A stretch of 64,000 nucleotides of DNA, taken from the NCBI RefSeq assembly GCF_021018895.1, contig NC_079375.1:5987060-6051059 (forward strand), given 5' to 3'. This document shows, piece after piece, positions 13,858 to 27,527 of the stretch. This stretch comes from Seriola aureovittata. Taxonomy: Eukaryota > Chordata > Actinopteri > Carangiformes > Carangidae. Made by a program: the position numbers and the translations under genes. Positions within the stretch are counted from its first letter, which is position 1; every line of letters starts with the position of its first letter. The notes beneath the pieces were generated by a model. That model had not been told where the DNA came from and searched no databases. It saw only the letters and a list, made by a program, of their open reading frames with translations.

Positions 13858-14070
13858 ATGACAATGCCCCCATCCGTAGGGCCACGAGGAGTCACTGAAT
13901 GGTTTGATGAGAATGAAAATGATGTGAATCATATATGGCCTTCACAGTCACCAGATCTCAACCCAGTTGAACACCTTTGGGATATTTTGAAGCGACGTGT
14001 TAGACGGCGCTCTCCACCACCTTTTGGAAGAATGGTGTTCGTCCCTCCGGTGGAGTCCAGGGATTTGTAG
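13858..14070 (+). mobile_element. Tc1/mariner transposase remnant (C-terminal catalytic end)
   Basis: The open stretch includes [23 protein letters not shown], the conserved segment holding the last catalytic acidic residue of Tc1-type DDE transposases. The upstream bases recall the DND-containing segment in another frame. The 5' two thirds and clear inverted ends are missing, so this is a dead fragment. Confidence 0.8.
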
Positions 14071-15540
14071 AATCACCGTCTGTGAGTATATTCGGTGAAA
14101 AAAAAAAAAACAATTACAGAAAATTGACAGTAAAAAAAATATAGGTCATTAAAACAATTCATTTTTAATGAATACAAGGTACTATTTCAGTGTATGGCCA
14201 CAAAAATGTGATTCATAGTATAAAAAACCTTCAGAGGCTAAAGTTTGCTGTGGTTCTCAACTTTTTTTGAAGCAAGGTTTACATGGAACCCCTCGTCGCC
14301 ATGTGCATGTGTTCGCTGGTTGCAACCAGTTCAATGAAATAGTGATTTGTTTTCTTTGCGTTGTATTTCAAAGTTTTGGAAGAGTTTGGAAGAAGTCAAA
14401 TTTTACACTAATTTACACACAAAAAAAAAAGTATAAGCTTTACTTTACGTAGCATTTCTCCTTCCTTTTCCTGTTAACCATCTTGCGACCCCTCAGATAT
14501 ACAGTACTTTGCCACCACTTGCAGGGGTCCCAGTCCCCAGGTTGGGCTCCACCGCTGCAGGTAGACCATCAACAGAACGTTGTGTCTTTATTTATTATTT
14601 GGTAAAAGTTAAATCATCTTTGTGTGTGATCTGAGAAGTCTTCACTGCACGGACCAGTAAGGCCTTGATGCCAGAAAAGATAAAGGTATACATTAAGTTT
14701 ATGCATATTGATTTTCATACTGTAGACGTACTGGAATGGAAACTATTATGTGCTTGAAAGATTTGAAAACACTCGTAAAACATCAGACTAAATGCTTCCT
14801 GCAGATGGATTCGGATCTGAAGCTGCAGCCTGCCTCAAACCTTTACTCCTAAAACGTCCTTTATCTCTGTGTTTCTCTTTTCCCTCCATCTTCTCCTCTT
14901 TCTTCCCGCCTTGAACGCAGTCCTCTCTCCTGGTTTAATGCTGCTGAGGTGGAGTTGTCTGTCTTTACGATGTGCTGGTTACAATGCCTCGGGGCGCACT
15001 GTCTCCATGTTAATCCTCTCCTCAAAACAGACACAGACCTGCTTCGCTGAGCAGGATATGTGATGGCCGGGCTGCATTACAGTCACATCAGTGTTCAGAA
15101 TTATGCCCGAAAGAAAGAATGCTACAGTGCATGGTGACGCTCACAAAATATAAGCAGTGAGGAGTGAATGTGCTGTCGGACGCCTGCAGCAAAAACAAAG
15201 CTGGGAATTCAGCAACTAAACTTTTTATTCTTCTTTAAGGGTTTAAATGTGTGGAGACTGAAGAGACTCACAGGGGCTGATAACTGTGCCGCAGCAACGC
15301 TGGTGCAGTTCAATATTATGTTTTGTAATTGGAAATGAGATTATTAAATCCCTCTGAGTAAATTCAGTAATTATGAACCAGGATTTCGCATGCACAAGCC
15401 AACCTTTCAACATACAGCATAATATACACAACTGTTTCTGCGGAAAGATGTTTGCTACAATGTCAATGTCTACTGAATAAACTGTTTAGTTTCAAGACAG
15501 ATAAATACAGATTCATATTCAGAATATGACCTGATAGAAT

Positions 15541-15574
15541 ACAGTGTGACACAGATTGCCCTGTGTCACACTGT
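15541..15574. repeat. Perfect hairpin, 14-bp arms and 6-base loop
   Basis: ACAGTGTGACACAG, loop ATTGCC, then CTGTGTCACACTGT, its exact reverse complement. Confidence 0.9.
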
Positions 15575-16038
15575 GGTCCTAATGTATTCTTACAGTGGCA
15601 CAGTTAGTCTGCAGTCCGTACTATTACTCATACCATATATATATAATACTGTTTCTACTACTGTTGTTGTTCTGGCTACAACAATTAGTAAAAAATTATG
15701 ATGCTACTGCTAGTAGTACATCTATTGTTATCCATACTATACTTCTCCTGCTATGGTTACTGTGATCACTACCTCCACCACTACACCTACTTCCAACACT
15801 AACAAATCCAGCACAGTGCAGGATGTTAAATGTGTAAACACTGAGCTTCTCCCCGAAAGTCTGATATCAGTAAAAGCAGGAGGTGACGTTGAGCTCCGTT
15901 TCCAGTCCTGCTCCCCGGTTCTCCTTACAGTCTGTTTTTCACATTCAGTGTAGTGGAAACAGTCTGAAAGAATCTCAGGTACGGTTGTTGGAAACACAGA
16001 GTGTGTGTGTGTTTGTGTGTGTGTGGGTGTGTGTGTTC

Positions 16039-16054
16039 GGGGGGGGGGGGGGGG
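16039..16054. repeat. Poly-G tract
   Basis: A G run after a GT repeat. Confidence 0.85.
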
Positions 16055-16350
16055 TTGTGTTGTACCAGAGGAGCTAACCTGCCTCTGAATGCCTCACTCA
16101 GCTAAATATATCCAGGAGATGCATGTCTGTCAGCTCACCACATCATCCCCCCACACACCCAACCCCCCCACCCCCTTTCACCGTCCCCTCAAGCCCTTAT
16201 CTTAATTATTTCCAGACTTCACAGTCTACGTGCAGACACCCACAAACACACACAAATACACACACACACACACAGCTGATTAAAAGAATACCAGTGTTGT
16301 GTTTACAGGCCTTTCTACTGATGTTAAAGTCAGTGAAGGGCGTGACCGTC

Positions 16351-16353
<3 letters not shown>

Positions 16354-16422
<69 letters not shown>

Positions 16423-16426
16423 TGTG
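16354..16426. repeat. (GT)n microsatellite
   Basis: About 70 bases of GT. A short CA repeat near 16236-16275 lies upstream. Confidence 0.9.
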
Positions 16427-17045
16427 ACTTCACACATTTTGTTTGTGTGCACATACTTCGCTTGTGTAAGCTTCTGCTGATCGACATTTGTCTGTTTCTT
16501 TCCAACAATATAAACTCTCTCTCTCTCTCATCAAGTTCACTGATGAGGTGAATCAAGGTTCATGTTTAGTGACTGTCGATCGTCAACGATCACAAAAGAG
16601 AAACGTGAGAAAAGAAGATTTTTCAAGGACCATGTCAGTGTGTTTTACCTTCTCCAGCACACAAGACATTTCACCTTTCAAAGTGTTTTCAGTTTCACAT
16701 TTTCTGATGCATTTTTCCCATTGAACTTCCAGTAAAAAGCACTTAGTGTACTCATAATTTATCATAATATAAAATTATAATCACATTAATGATCAATCTA
16801 ATCAATTGCATACATTAATGTTACATTATGGTTGTAATATAATGGAGTTTGTGCAGAGATTGACTTGAAAAATCTGCAGTGTCACTTCAAAACAACAACG
16901 TCACTGACAACGTGCAGCAGCTCAGCAGTGGGAACGTCATTGGAGTCATTAGAACTGCACTTCTACAACTGTCACATCTGCCTCAGCCTTCCCTGACACC
17001 CCCTCCACCTCTCATTCTGTGCTTCCCCACCATGTTGTGACCCCC

Positions 17046-17046
<1 letters not shown>

Positions 17047-17116
<70 letters not shown>
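17047..17116. repeat. (CT)n microsatellite
   Basis: Long CT tract. It creates an artificial Arg-Glu run in antisense frames. Confidence 0.9.
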
Positions 17117-17119
<3 letters not shown>

Positions 17120-17399
17120 GTGTCTGTGATTGTCTGAGTGGAAGTGAGTGTGCTGGAGTCAGAGCAGAGCCACACCAGCTGCACCTCATCACCGATATCA
17201 AGCCCTCTCCAAATACCCAGCTCCGCCACCACCACCCTCCCACATCGCCTCTGTTTCATTCCCTCTGCTCTGCCTCCCCCCCCCCCCCCGGCTCCTCGTC
17301 TTGTCTCCCCAGCTCCCCTCATCACCCTTGTGTCTCAAGCCTTCACCATCTCCCGAGCCTGCTCTGCTGCTCTTCACCCTCATCTGCGCCCACACCTGG

Positions 17400-17700
17400 G
17401 TGCACTAGCTCAGAAAACCCACTTAACTAGAATGTTGTCAGACAGTCGGCAGCAGAACCACCGTGCAGTCTTGTTCCTTGTCGAGACCTGGTGCCTACAT
17501 CACCCACAATGCAACTTGACCATGCAGTTTGGTCAGAGATTAGGGTGTGTTATTCCAGTAGTGGCAATCGTAGAATCCAGCCTCAAACCGATAGGTGGGC
17601 AACAGAAGTCTGAACTCGCTTCTTTCTGACTCCTCTGATTTTTTTTTTCATTCTCAAACTTGTCGTTCTCAGAACCGCTGAGTCATATCACTTATGGTTA
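17400..17700. repeat. Possible interspersed repeat
   Basis: CATCACCCACAATGCAACTT and the flanking sequence recall a short teleost repeat. Recognition is weak. Confidence 0.25.
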
Positions 17701-19519
17701 TCTATCAGACTTTGCACAGCTCTCTCTGGAGCCACAAAAGGCTTTATACAACTTTTTATATAATATGCAATAGTACTACACCGAACCTGTAATCAGACTT
17801 TGATATGGTGAAGTTTTACGAACTCATTCTGTGCAGCCAGACAAGCTACACTCTTCTGGAAATCCCAGTTTCCAAAGACTCCAAATATGTCTGCATGATT
17901 TGTTTTGTAAATGTGTTTAAAATGACGTTGGAAGTATAGAAATAAAAGAGCTTTAATTTTTAGATGTTTTATTACAGTGTTTGAAAAATGATGAAAATAC
18001 TACATACATTTTGTCATTGTGTTCTTATGGATGGAATTAGAGTTAAAATAAATAATTCCCTGTATTGCTGGGGATTGCTGCTCATTGTGTATCTATTATG
18101 TATTGTGTGTATATTTGTGTGTGTGTGTGTGGCTCCAGGATAACCAGAGAGTGTGTAGAAATGGTCATGTGTGTAAGGAATGATTAGATTATGTCCATCG
18201 TCTGCCCCCCCCCCTTTGCAGAGAGCTCGGAGCAGTGAGGTGTGAGATCCACTTACCAAGCCTGACTCTCCTCAAAGACTGGAGGAAACACTCCTGCACG
18301 CTCACACATAACGTTCCAGCACAGATGCTGAGTTATGACGGCTGCTGGGTCCAAACCTCGAGTCTGCAATAAGGAGAAAATCAGCCTTTTTAACCAGAGT
18401 GCCTCCCAGCAGCAGGGGTGCATACTCAGGAATCCAATTTCATGTTATTGTCTACTCATATTTTCTGAATACCTGTCGATTTTCTGAAATTATAAAAATG
18501 CATGTGAAAAGCCATCATCAACCCCCCCCCCCCAAAACTCATGACTCTGTGGGTCTTCAATTCAAGCAATAACATTAGATGAAACTTTAATGATCTCACA
18601 GGGGAAATAGGGAAGCAGCAGCAGCAGCAAAGAATAAAATGACACCAAAAACACAAAATGGAGTTTTGATAAACATGACAAAAACAAAAAAAAGATGTTA
18701 AATGTCTTTCAAGGAAGCGTTGTTGCTGATAATGGTGGCAGAGAACACTGCAGGCTTATTACCTTTCCCCACTCAGATGTGTCAGAGACAAGTTCCCCTA
18801 ATGGCCACGAATATCCAGCCATCAATAATTCATCATTTCATTCAGCTAATTAGCTGCTCTTTCAGAAAACACTGTAAATGTCAAGCACATTGAACTAATT
18901 GGTTTATCTCTGTCGTAGTGAATGAACATACGAGTGGACCTGGACACTGAACCATGAAGAGGGACAGTTGTTTTTATAAAGCCCAATAATGAATTGAAAT
19001 AAGAAGCTGTTATTTCAAACAGATTTCTCTTATAAAATAATCTGGCACAGGAGGTGACTGTAGACCTATTGTTGGTTTTAGTCATTTCATGGGATTTGTT
19101 GACAGTAAGAAAAATACAGAATAAAAACAGCCTTACACTTTAAACTTTGAGACAGTTGGTGCTTTGATTTTTTATTTACTTGATTGCACTTCCTCTGTGA
19201 TGTACAAAAAAACCAACATGTTATTTGCTCTTCTTTTTTTTTTTTTGTTTTATTGTCAAACTGTGTCTATCCATCCATTTTACATTTCATTACTCTCTCC
19301 TGCTGGTGGCCTTCTTTGAAAAAGGTGCGTGAACACCTGCATGAAATAACTTTCACTCTTGTATTTTGACAGTTGTATTTAAAGTGAAAGTAAGTAAGCG
19401 AATGGAAGAATAAATAAACAATGACACACAGTTGAAGGTTTTAAAGATCCGTGCACAGTTAAGCATTCTCTCAGAACTGTGTGGCTGTCACCTGTACACC
19501 TTGTCGTGACCTGTATCAG

Positions 19520-19533
19520 CCACTAGAGGGCAG
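19520..19533 (+). promoter_or_regulatory. CTCF-like motif
   Basis: CCACTAGAGGGCAG satisfies the vertebrate CTCF core CCASYAGRKGGCRS at every position. Binding is inferred only. Confidence 0.5.
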
Positions 19534-21289
19534 ATAGGCTGATGGAGAGCGAGGGAATCAAGACATGAAAAGAGTGAGTTACTCTTGGGGGGAAAAAAAA
19601 CATTACAGTTTAATGACAAAATTGAAAACCCCGAGGCTCATGTGTTTCTGTTTCTAGATGACTTTTGTTGAAAGTGACTGAAAGGCTGATTTCCCCAGAG
19701 TCCTGGAGTTTGTTTTACAGAATATTTCCCTTAAATGAGTGTTGAAACAAGTTTGACACTGTATTAGAAACAACAGCCTACACCTGCTTTAAAACACAAG
19801 CAACTGTACTGTAGAGTCAGACTTGACTCTATTGGGACATGATTATATTTCTGGTTAGAGTTAAATTGTATTCATGTATCTAAAAGTTGAACTAAACTAT
19901 AAACTTTTGCTATGCCATGACATCATTTTGTGAATCTTCTTCTGTTGGCAACATCTTGTATGTCAAGTAGTTTCTGGGTTGATACTCTGGTGATGAAGAC
20001 TCTGGACCTCCTCCCAACATAGGGTTCAGGTCCCCTCAAAGAGGTCCCAAGATGAATCCAAGGATTCAAGACATGACCAAGAAAATAAGGCAGTAAAATA
20101 TTATATTAAATATCTCTGTAAATCAAAATGACATTTATTTTTCCTGTCTTTTATGTAAAAAGATGAATTCTTGAATACTTTTTAAATCCTCCAAATGAAA
20201 CAATCTGAAGGAAAAATCAGTGGGCCTGCTCACAGCTCATGTCCACACACATGGGGTGAGATGTCACTGGTGAACGCTGTTAAGGGGTCACAAGCTAAAA
20301 CGGGTGGGAGCCACAAGTCTAAACCAAAGTGAGGCTCGACAAAGCTATAATTTGGGATTTGTAGCAGGAGCAAAGCTCCAATGAGACTTGCCTGAACTCA
20401 CTTTCTCTTTTTCAGCAAAAAAAACCTTTTTTTTTCATTTTCATACAACACACATTGGCACCGGGGAACCGACAGCCAGATTTCTCCTGCTCCAGTGGAG
20501 AAGCTGAGAAGTACATGCCTTGCTCTAGGGCACAACAGCTGCCGAGGGAGGTGAAAATGAAATATATTCTTCTACTTGAAAGAATTCAAGCACTTTGCTG
20601 CATTTGATGGTTTTATCCTTCACCTAATTTGTTCAAGAACACAGAGTCCCACAAGTGGCATGGATTTAACTTTGTACTTTATCTTCACGCTGCGAGAGCA
20701 ACTTTTGAAAGTGCCACTGTCAGTCACCCCTCATGATCATGTTACATAATGAAACCTTTTTTTCCTCCTGACACCTCCTCATCTGTCTTTCCTTTATTCT
20801 TATAGAATTCATTATATAACGGCTGCGCTCCCTCTCGTTTGAACTCTTGTCTCTTAGCTGTCACAAGATCTTAAAACGAGGCCAGGGGTTCATTTGAGGC
20901 TTTGCTATCTTTCGCTCTCTCTCTCTCTCTCGCTCGCGCACACTGTTTCAATACCGTTTTGTCTCTTAAGCAGAACTCGTGCTGTGTATGAGATGAAGCT
21001 ACACTTTGCTTCACTTTATTCCATCTAAAGTCGCCATTTGTGGAGATACATCAAAGAAGAAAAGACGGTAATATGCGTAAAAGTTCAGTCCAGACCAGAT
21101 GACATGAACCATGTCATCTGTAATCAGGTCTGCTCTGCTCCACTCTCCAATCTACTGACTCTGTCTTTGGAGTTATTTCTTTTCATGCGGCATTATGGGT
21201 GGACGATAGTTACGGCTCAGTCAGGATGCTCTGAGTCCCCCATGAGACGTGAGAAAACATAAGATACTGGTGTGTGGTATACAGTATTG

Positions 21290-21880
21290 CCGTTTCTCAC
21301 TAATGACCTGCTCTGACTGGCTGATAGAAGTGATTGTGTCAGTGGTTCCTGATCAGTGATTGGTTCCCTCGTGGCAGCCTTTTAGGATATAAAGCCAGCT
21401 GCAGTTTGCAAATGCTTCTTTTTCTGCTTCCAGTTGTTGTGCTGTTCTGTGATATTTGCAGGATATCTTAGTGGTTTGAGTTGTGAATGGAAGGAAAATG
21501 TGATAGGAAGCCTTTTGGTTTATTCTGTTTTCTTTAGGTAGGAGCTAAGTGGCAGAGTAGGCCCATGTCATTTATGGTGTTTTTAGGACACAAATAGTTT
21601 TTTTAAAAATTGATTTAATCCCACTTTCTGTTTGTTTGTTTTTTGCTGTTCTTTCCCAACATCAAGCTAATGCTCATTTTTATTCTAAGAAGCAGGGATA
21701 GAGTAGAGTCAAATTTTTTTGCTGTGCCCTTTTTATCTAAGATGAGTAGTTTTGGAATTCAAAACATCTTAGTTAAGTTTGAGTCTTATTTAAGTTGTGT
21801 GCAGAATTACCCTTTAAGTCCAGCGAGGTGTATCGTCCTACAAAACTGGACAAGTGGCCCCTGGGAGGTTGTATTTTAGC
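21290..21880 (+). repeat. Possible LTR-like retroelement remnant
   Basis: A TATA-like GGATATAAAGCC near 21387 is followed by a T-rich tract and CTTTAGGTAGGAGCTAAGTGG. The pattern recalls an LTR and leader of a fish retroelement. No ends or flanking repeats were identified. Confidence 0.25.
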
Positions 21881-22841
21881 TCCAAATGTTTAGCTATAGT
21901 ACCATCATGAGGATGTGCAAGGCACTACGGAGGAGAAGCTACAGTATATTACATCAGAAGGATGTAAATATGACATGCATAATCCATTACAGAGAGCAGT
22001 AGAATAGAGTCTAGACTTTACATCTTTACACTTGCTGAAAGGCTGATTTTATAATTGTGATCACATCTATTTTAATGGATCTATCAGAGACAGAGAAAAC
22101 ACAGAGTCAATAAAGTTGCATTTTCTCCTGATCATTTACAGTCTTTCTGCATAAATACATAAATCTACACATCATTAGCAGACATGTCTCAGGACTCTGT
22201 AAATACACACACCTACATGCAGCTCTGACACTTGGAAATCTTTGCAGGACGTCCACGTTGTGGAGCCCCGGCGAACCTTTGCAGGTCTCACTGGGACTAG
22301 TTGAAATGACCGAACCCGTGGGACAAACGAGCATGATTTCATGCTTTTACCAGAAGCCTGGACGTCTTTGATCGTCTGCTTTCAAAGCCTGGCTCACATA
22401 GCTCTTCGTCTGCGTCTTGGCGAAGGCCTGAGGAGAGCTGCCAAACACACGAGCCACTGAACTGCCAGGGGATTTGAATAAATGTTTCTGGAATTGCCGC
22501 TTCCTTGTTAAAAGAATTAAAAGGAGATGATATGGTAGCTCTGCTTGTTTTGGATGTATGATGCAGGGAGAGAAACAAGGGCCAAAGATAAAAAAGGTTT
22601 AGAGGCGCTTGGTTATGTAAATTAAAAGGCAATTAATGTTGCTGGATGAAAACAGTGGATCTGGATCGAACACTCTGCCTTTTCACTGATGCTCATTTAT
22701 TTATGAAATCAAAGGGTGCAACAGAGATCTTTCTTCATAGGTCATTACAGACTCAGATCATAATGAGCATGCAAGATTTATCTCCCAGTTAGACAAAGAA
22801 AAAAAACAAAATTTGCCACCAGGGCTGCACTGTAGCTATAC

Positions 22842-22866
22842 CACCCAGGTTTTAGCAACCTGGGTG
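22842..22866. repeat. Short perfect hairpin, 10-bp arms
   Basis: CACCCAGGTT and AACCTGGGTG flank the loop TTAGC. Confidence 0.85.
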
Positions 22867-24833
22867 TTGGTCGATATCTTATAGGCTGATTACATTATTT
22901 TTAGACTCACTATATTAAAATGTAACTACTTTTAAGTCAATTGACAAATAGTCAAGTAAATAATTGAAGTGTTCATCCTCCAGAACTGAATTTTTGGCAG
23001 CGTGGAGAACAAATGAATGAACTGCATTTATTGTAGATTTTAAAATCTAAAAACAGAAGAGGTGATAGATTAGTTTAAGAAATAAAATACTGTATATCAT
23101 AATACATCTTTTTATTCATCTTTTGTAGCCTAATCTAAACAGCGTTCTCAGTCACTAAATCCACCCATCAAGACAAACACACATTTACTGCGTCTTAGAG
23201 AGGAAAACAAGTCACCCAGAGGTCTACAGCAGTAAATCTTCTTCTCATTTCTTTCAAATATATTTGGACTTTTCTCTTTTTTTTTTTTTTCGTCTGTTAA
23301 ATTCAAATGTTGACAGAATAGGAAAACATTTTGTGGATCACATTCCACATATTTCCAACACAAAAGCCATGTCCCCAAGGGGGGAAAAAGCTGATTTTTG
23401 AGTAAGTGGTTAAGATTTGGGTAAACATGAAACATAATTCTAATATTATTACACAGCATTATTATCGGACAATAAACACAATTTGAGGGGTCAGAAAGGT
23501 CAGAAATTCTATTACATCCATTTGGACTAAAATATCTGGATGTGTCTGTGGGATATCCCCTCAGGCACCAATCAAGATAACAGATGCTGGAAACCAAGGA
23601 CTTTTTTTTTTTCTTTCTTTTTAAAGCAGCTTGAATGTCTGAAGAAGACTGAGGGGGTTGATGTGTGATGCATTATTGAGCAAAGTGCAAGAGATTCTTC
23701 TTAAGTCTCAAATATAAAAGAGTTGCGGCTTTCAAGAGTTAGAGCTGTCTGAATTTAAATGACTGTGGGGTCTTTTTTATGCCACTAATGCGTCCCATCG
23801 TTTGATGCACAGGTTGTGCTGGTTCACAGCATAATCAGAACTACAGGACAGAAAAGACCTGCACAAAACTGTTTCTTCAGCAAATGAAATCGCTCAAATA
23901 AATAAATAAATTTGCGCCAGATGGGAACAGAGATCCTGCCTCCCATCAGCCCTTGTCATTAGCCTGCTGGGCTAATTACACAGTGTAGACGACATGTATA
24001 GAGCCTAATAATACACAGGGGTGACAAGATAGCCTGTTAAACACACAGCTCAAACCAACACAGTTGCGACTGTCACTGGTTTCTGCTCTGGCTAACCAGA
24101 GCAATTTAACACAGCTGGTCGGACGTGGAAAAAGGAAAAAAAAAACAAACAAACACATGCATACACCGCCTCGGTTATGTTCACTGCTAATGTGTTTCCA
24201 AGGTGATCATTTGTCGAATGTATCCCATGAATTAAATATCAGTTTATGTAACTATAGCCTATACCGTGACTTAATTAGTATCTCAATCACTCCTTTAAGT
24301 TTTATTTTTTATTCTATTTTATTATTTTTTTCCTTTTAATTTTCCTTAATGGTTTCTTGGAATTTTGGGGTTCTTTTTTTGCATCACTTTTTATGTGATA
24401 ATGTTATTTTCCAATGCATAATAGTAATAGCACAGAAACCTAATTTCTATGAGACGAGGTTGTCAAGACATTTGATCACGAAATAAATCACACAGAGTAG
24501 AATTGCTGACTAAATTAGAGAAACTGTATATAGGCCTATACCCAGCAGTGTTCTGCTGAAAGAAGACTCAAGTGACTACAGGTCATCAGGTACATGAAGA
24601 CGAGGTGCTGGAGCCTGTCTACACATCAAAATCTAGATTCTTTAAATATGCTCACAAACTCCAGCACAAAAATACAGATGATTTAAAAAAAAAAGAAACT
24701 GAACCGCAGCACGTGTAGAAAACTGCTCAAACCTGGGCAAGCTGTGCATACATCTGCAGTGGTTAAACTCTTGTGTTTGAAGTTAAACCCTGGGCAGATA
24801 GGGTTTCACTATCCTCAAATAGATTCATATCAC

Positions 24834-24866
<33 letters not shown>

Positions 24867-27490
24867 AAAAAACGTGTTTCAGTATCAGGATGTTTGCTGT
24901 TTGATTTTGTTTCCCCTTTCAGCACCACTTCCTGCTTCCTTGTCATTATTGCTCATTAAAAATACAGCAGTTATAGCTGGTGTACACGAGGTGCCTGCAG
25001 CTACAATCACAACACATGCCGGCATGATGGATATCCTGTCAGAGGCAGACTGGCATTTGTTCTCAATCACAGAAGCAATGGCAGACTGCTGTAAGCTTAA
25101 ATCAAAGTGATGGAAACTGTAAAACATCAGTGTGGTAATAGTACGAGAGCATAGCTTCTTTGTGTCTGTTTATGCTGCTGCTGTGACTGATGGAGCACTG
25201 AGATTTATGATGCAGGCTTATAATTTTAGGCCCAACTAGAACAGCCCTGGATGTTTTTAAACTTTCCTAAACCTCCCTTACTCTTCTCTGCTCTGCAAAA
25301 CACACGATTAAACATAGCAAGGAGATGAAGGAAGTGAGCTAGAGAAGTGAATTCAGGTCCAGGTTCAAAAGTTCAAATGTGGGTGTAAAAGGGAGACAAG
25401 ATCACATGAGATCTCAGTGCCACACGGGAGTTGTAGCTGTCAAAGCCTCATTCCGCAGTCGCAAGTTTTATCTTTGCTGACGAATGAGATGTTCACATTT
25501 TACGATTCAGTGCAGATAGTATCTAAAATCAGGACCAAGTCTGTTGCACAAAGATGCTCACAGATACAAGAATTTGAGTCGGGTTCTCTCAGTAATTGTG
25601 TGCTTATGGTGAAGTGTAAATAAAGATGGACGTAGATACAGATGCAGTGTTATGTGCAGCATGCAGGTCAACAGCAGCTGGACAAACACATTTTGTTTAG
25701 AATATGATCCTAAAAAACTGCAAGGACGTGTTTCACCTTTTCAGAGAGTCAAATGAAAGAAAATGCACTGACACTAGTAAAACAGGAATCTACAAGAAGA
25801 CAACTAGTAGAGAACTGAAGTTCTGCTCTTTCTAGAAACAACACACATGACCTCCAGGGGCTTTTAGGCAGGAAGTCTTCTCTTTAAGGCCTCTGAGTTC
25901 GTTAGAGATAGTTTTGAAGTTTCGATCGGTAACAAACAAACCTTGAAAAATTGGCCTAGCATTTAGCTGGTTATCAACGTACTCTTTCACCAATGTGAAA
26001 GGTTCTTGTTATGCTTCGCCAGAATATTCAACTGCAGAATCATACTTTATATTCCACACGCTGAGGCCTTTCACAAGTGCATATAATTACAGCACAGTGG
26101 GCTGCAATAAAAATGGAATTCCTAACAATCTGTGAGGCTAGATTTATGCGTATTTGTCATGATGCTGGGGTGCAGGAAGTGATTTGTAGAGCTAAGCATC
26201 AGATTTCATCCACTGACGGCCAGTGCAGCACCACAACACTAGATGCATGCGTCATAATTTATAGGGCTGCTTTTTTGCTCTAATTTTGTACCCCAGAGTA
26301 AACACATTCTTTTATTTGCTTTGTGATACAGCGGCATGTGGGACTGCAGTGAAAAAATCTTCAACAGATCAAAAGACACACAATATGGCCAGACATTGGG
26401 AACCATCATAGCAATGGAAGTTACGTGCATGGGCAAAAACAAATCCACTTTTGCTGAGGAAGACAGAAGCTCAAATATAAGCTCAACCTCAAGTTCCTGA
26501 TGTTTCTACATCTCTTTGTTCAGGTACAGTAGTGGAACAAATTATTCCCTGCCTTTCAAAAGCCAGAGGTGGCTGAGAGCTCTGTCGAGCTGAAATGACA
26601 TAAAAGGTGCAGTCACACACAGAAACACAAAGAACCGGAGAGGAAGAGAAGGTGCGTTTCAACAATGCTGCCTCATAAATCGGGGAGGCAGATCAAGGCT
26701 GCTTCTGCTATCTTGATGAACTTACACTATGGTGAGCTTGCCGGGAACAATAACCTGTTATCTCTTATTTCTCAAGACTGAGAGAGAGAGGGTGAGATAG
26801 TTCCCAGTAAGTCAGGTTTCGTTCCCCGTCTTTCTTTTTTTAGCTCTGTTCTGTTTTGCCAAGGTGGGTTCGATGTGACGAGCTGCTGAGTGCTGTACGC
26901 TGACTAAAGGGAAGGTTGAAACATTAACTCATAAAAAGCTTTACAATTTCCCATCAGGTGTTCTTCAATACAACTAAATACAAGAGCCATGAAAATGAAC
27001 TGCATGAATGACGTGACCTATTTAGCACATTTTAATCTATTGTGCATACAAAATGATGTGTAAATGTTTTATTGCACCTTAAAAATTCATATTCAGTATT
27101 CAAAATAGAAAATAAAGTCCTAAATTCTGCAGTCTTATTGTCTCAAGTTCAGAAAATGTAATTATTTCAAAATGTATACTATTATTTCAGTCTTTTAGCA
27201 CAGTAAACATTTCCTTTCTAATGTCTTACACCCACTGTATTATAACTATTATCTAGACAAAAAGTTATTATGCATTACTTTTCACATTAAACCACTAAAG
27301 CCACCTGCTTATAGTGAGCTGGGTTTTTTGAAGGCATCTTAAAGTGCAGAAATTTTAAACAAATTACATAATTCCAAAAAAAATGCAGAAAGTAAGATTC
27401 GTGAGTAAGGAATAAACAGACAGTGAGCTACAAGTTCAGTTGGGTCAAAAAATTGTGGAAACATGAAACCAACTTCAACATTAAAACAAG

Positions 27491-27496
27491 TTTATT
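27491..27496 (-). terminator. Polyadenylation signal of the thioesterase gene
   Basis: AATAAA on the minus strand, about 32 bases after the stop codon. The equivalent place next to the broken second copy lacks it. Confidence 0.55.
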
Positions 27497-27527
27497 TCTT
27501 CTAATGTTTCTATCAGTGTATTTACAC

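Larger units (their letters stand above)
14071..27490. other. No gene seen in 13 kb
   Basis: All frames are short or low-complexity. The 149-codon minus frame at 23148-23597 and the 163-codon plus frame at 17138-17629 match nothing I know, and the latter is largely proline-rich repeat. The region may be intergenic or an intron of a gene outside the window. Confidence 0.55.

Noticed and set aside
16123..16556. Overlapping 142- and 116-codon frames on opposite strands
   Set aside because: Both are driven by a GT/CA microsatellite read through in frame.
17138..17629. 163-codon plus-strand frame with proline-rich composition
   Set aside because: It lies next to CT and C-rich low-complexity sequence, has no recognisable domain and overlaps several equally long frames. 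It is likely chance.
23148..23597. 149-codon minus-strand frame
   Set aside because: Lysine run from a poly-T tract, no domain, no splice context and no similarity I know.
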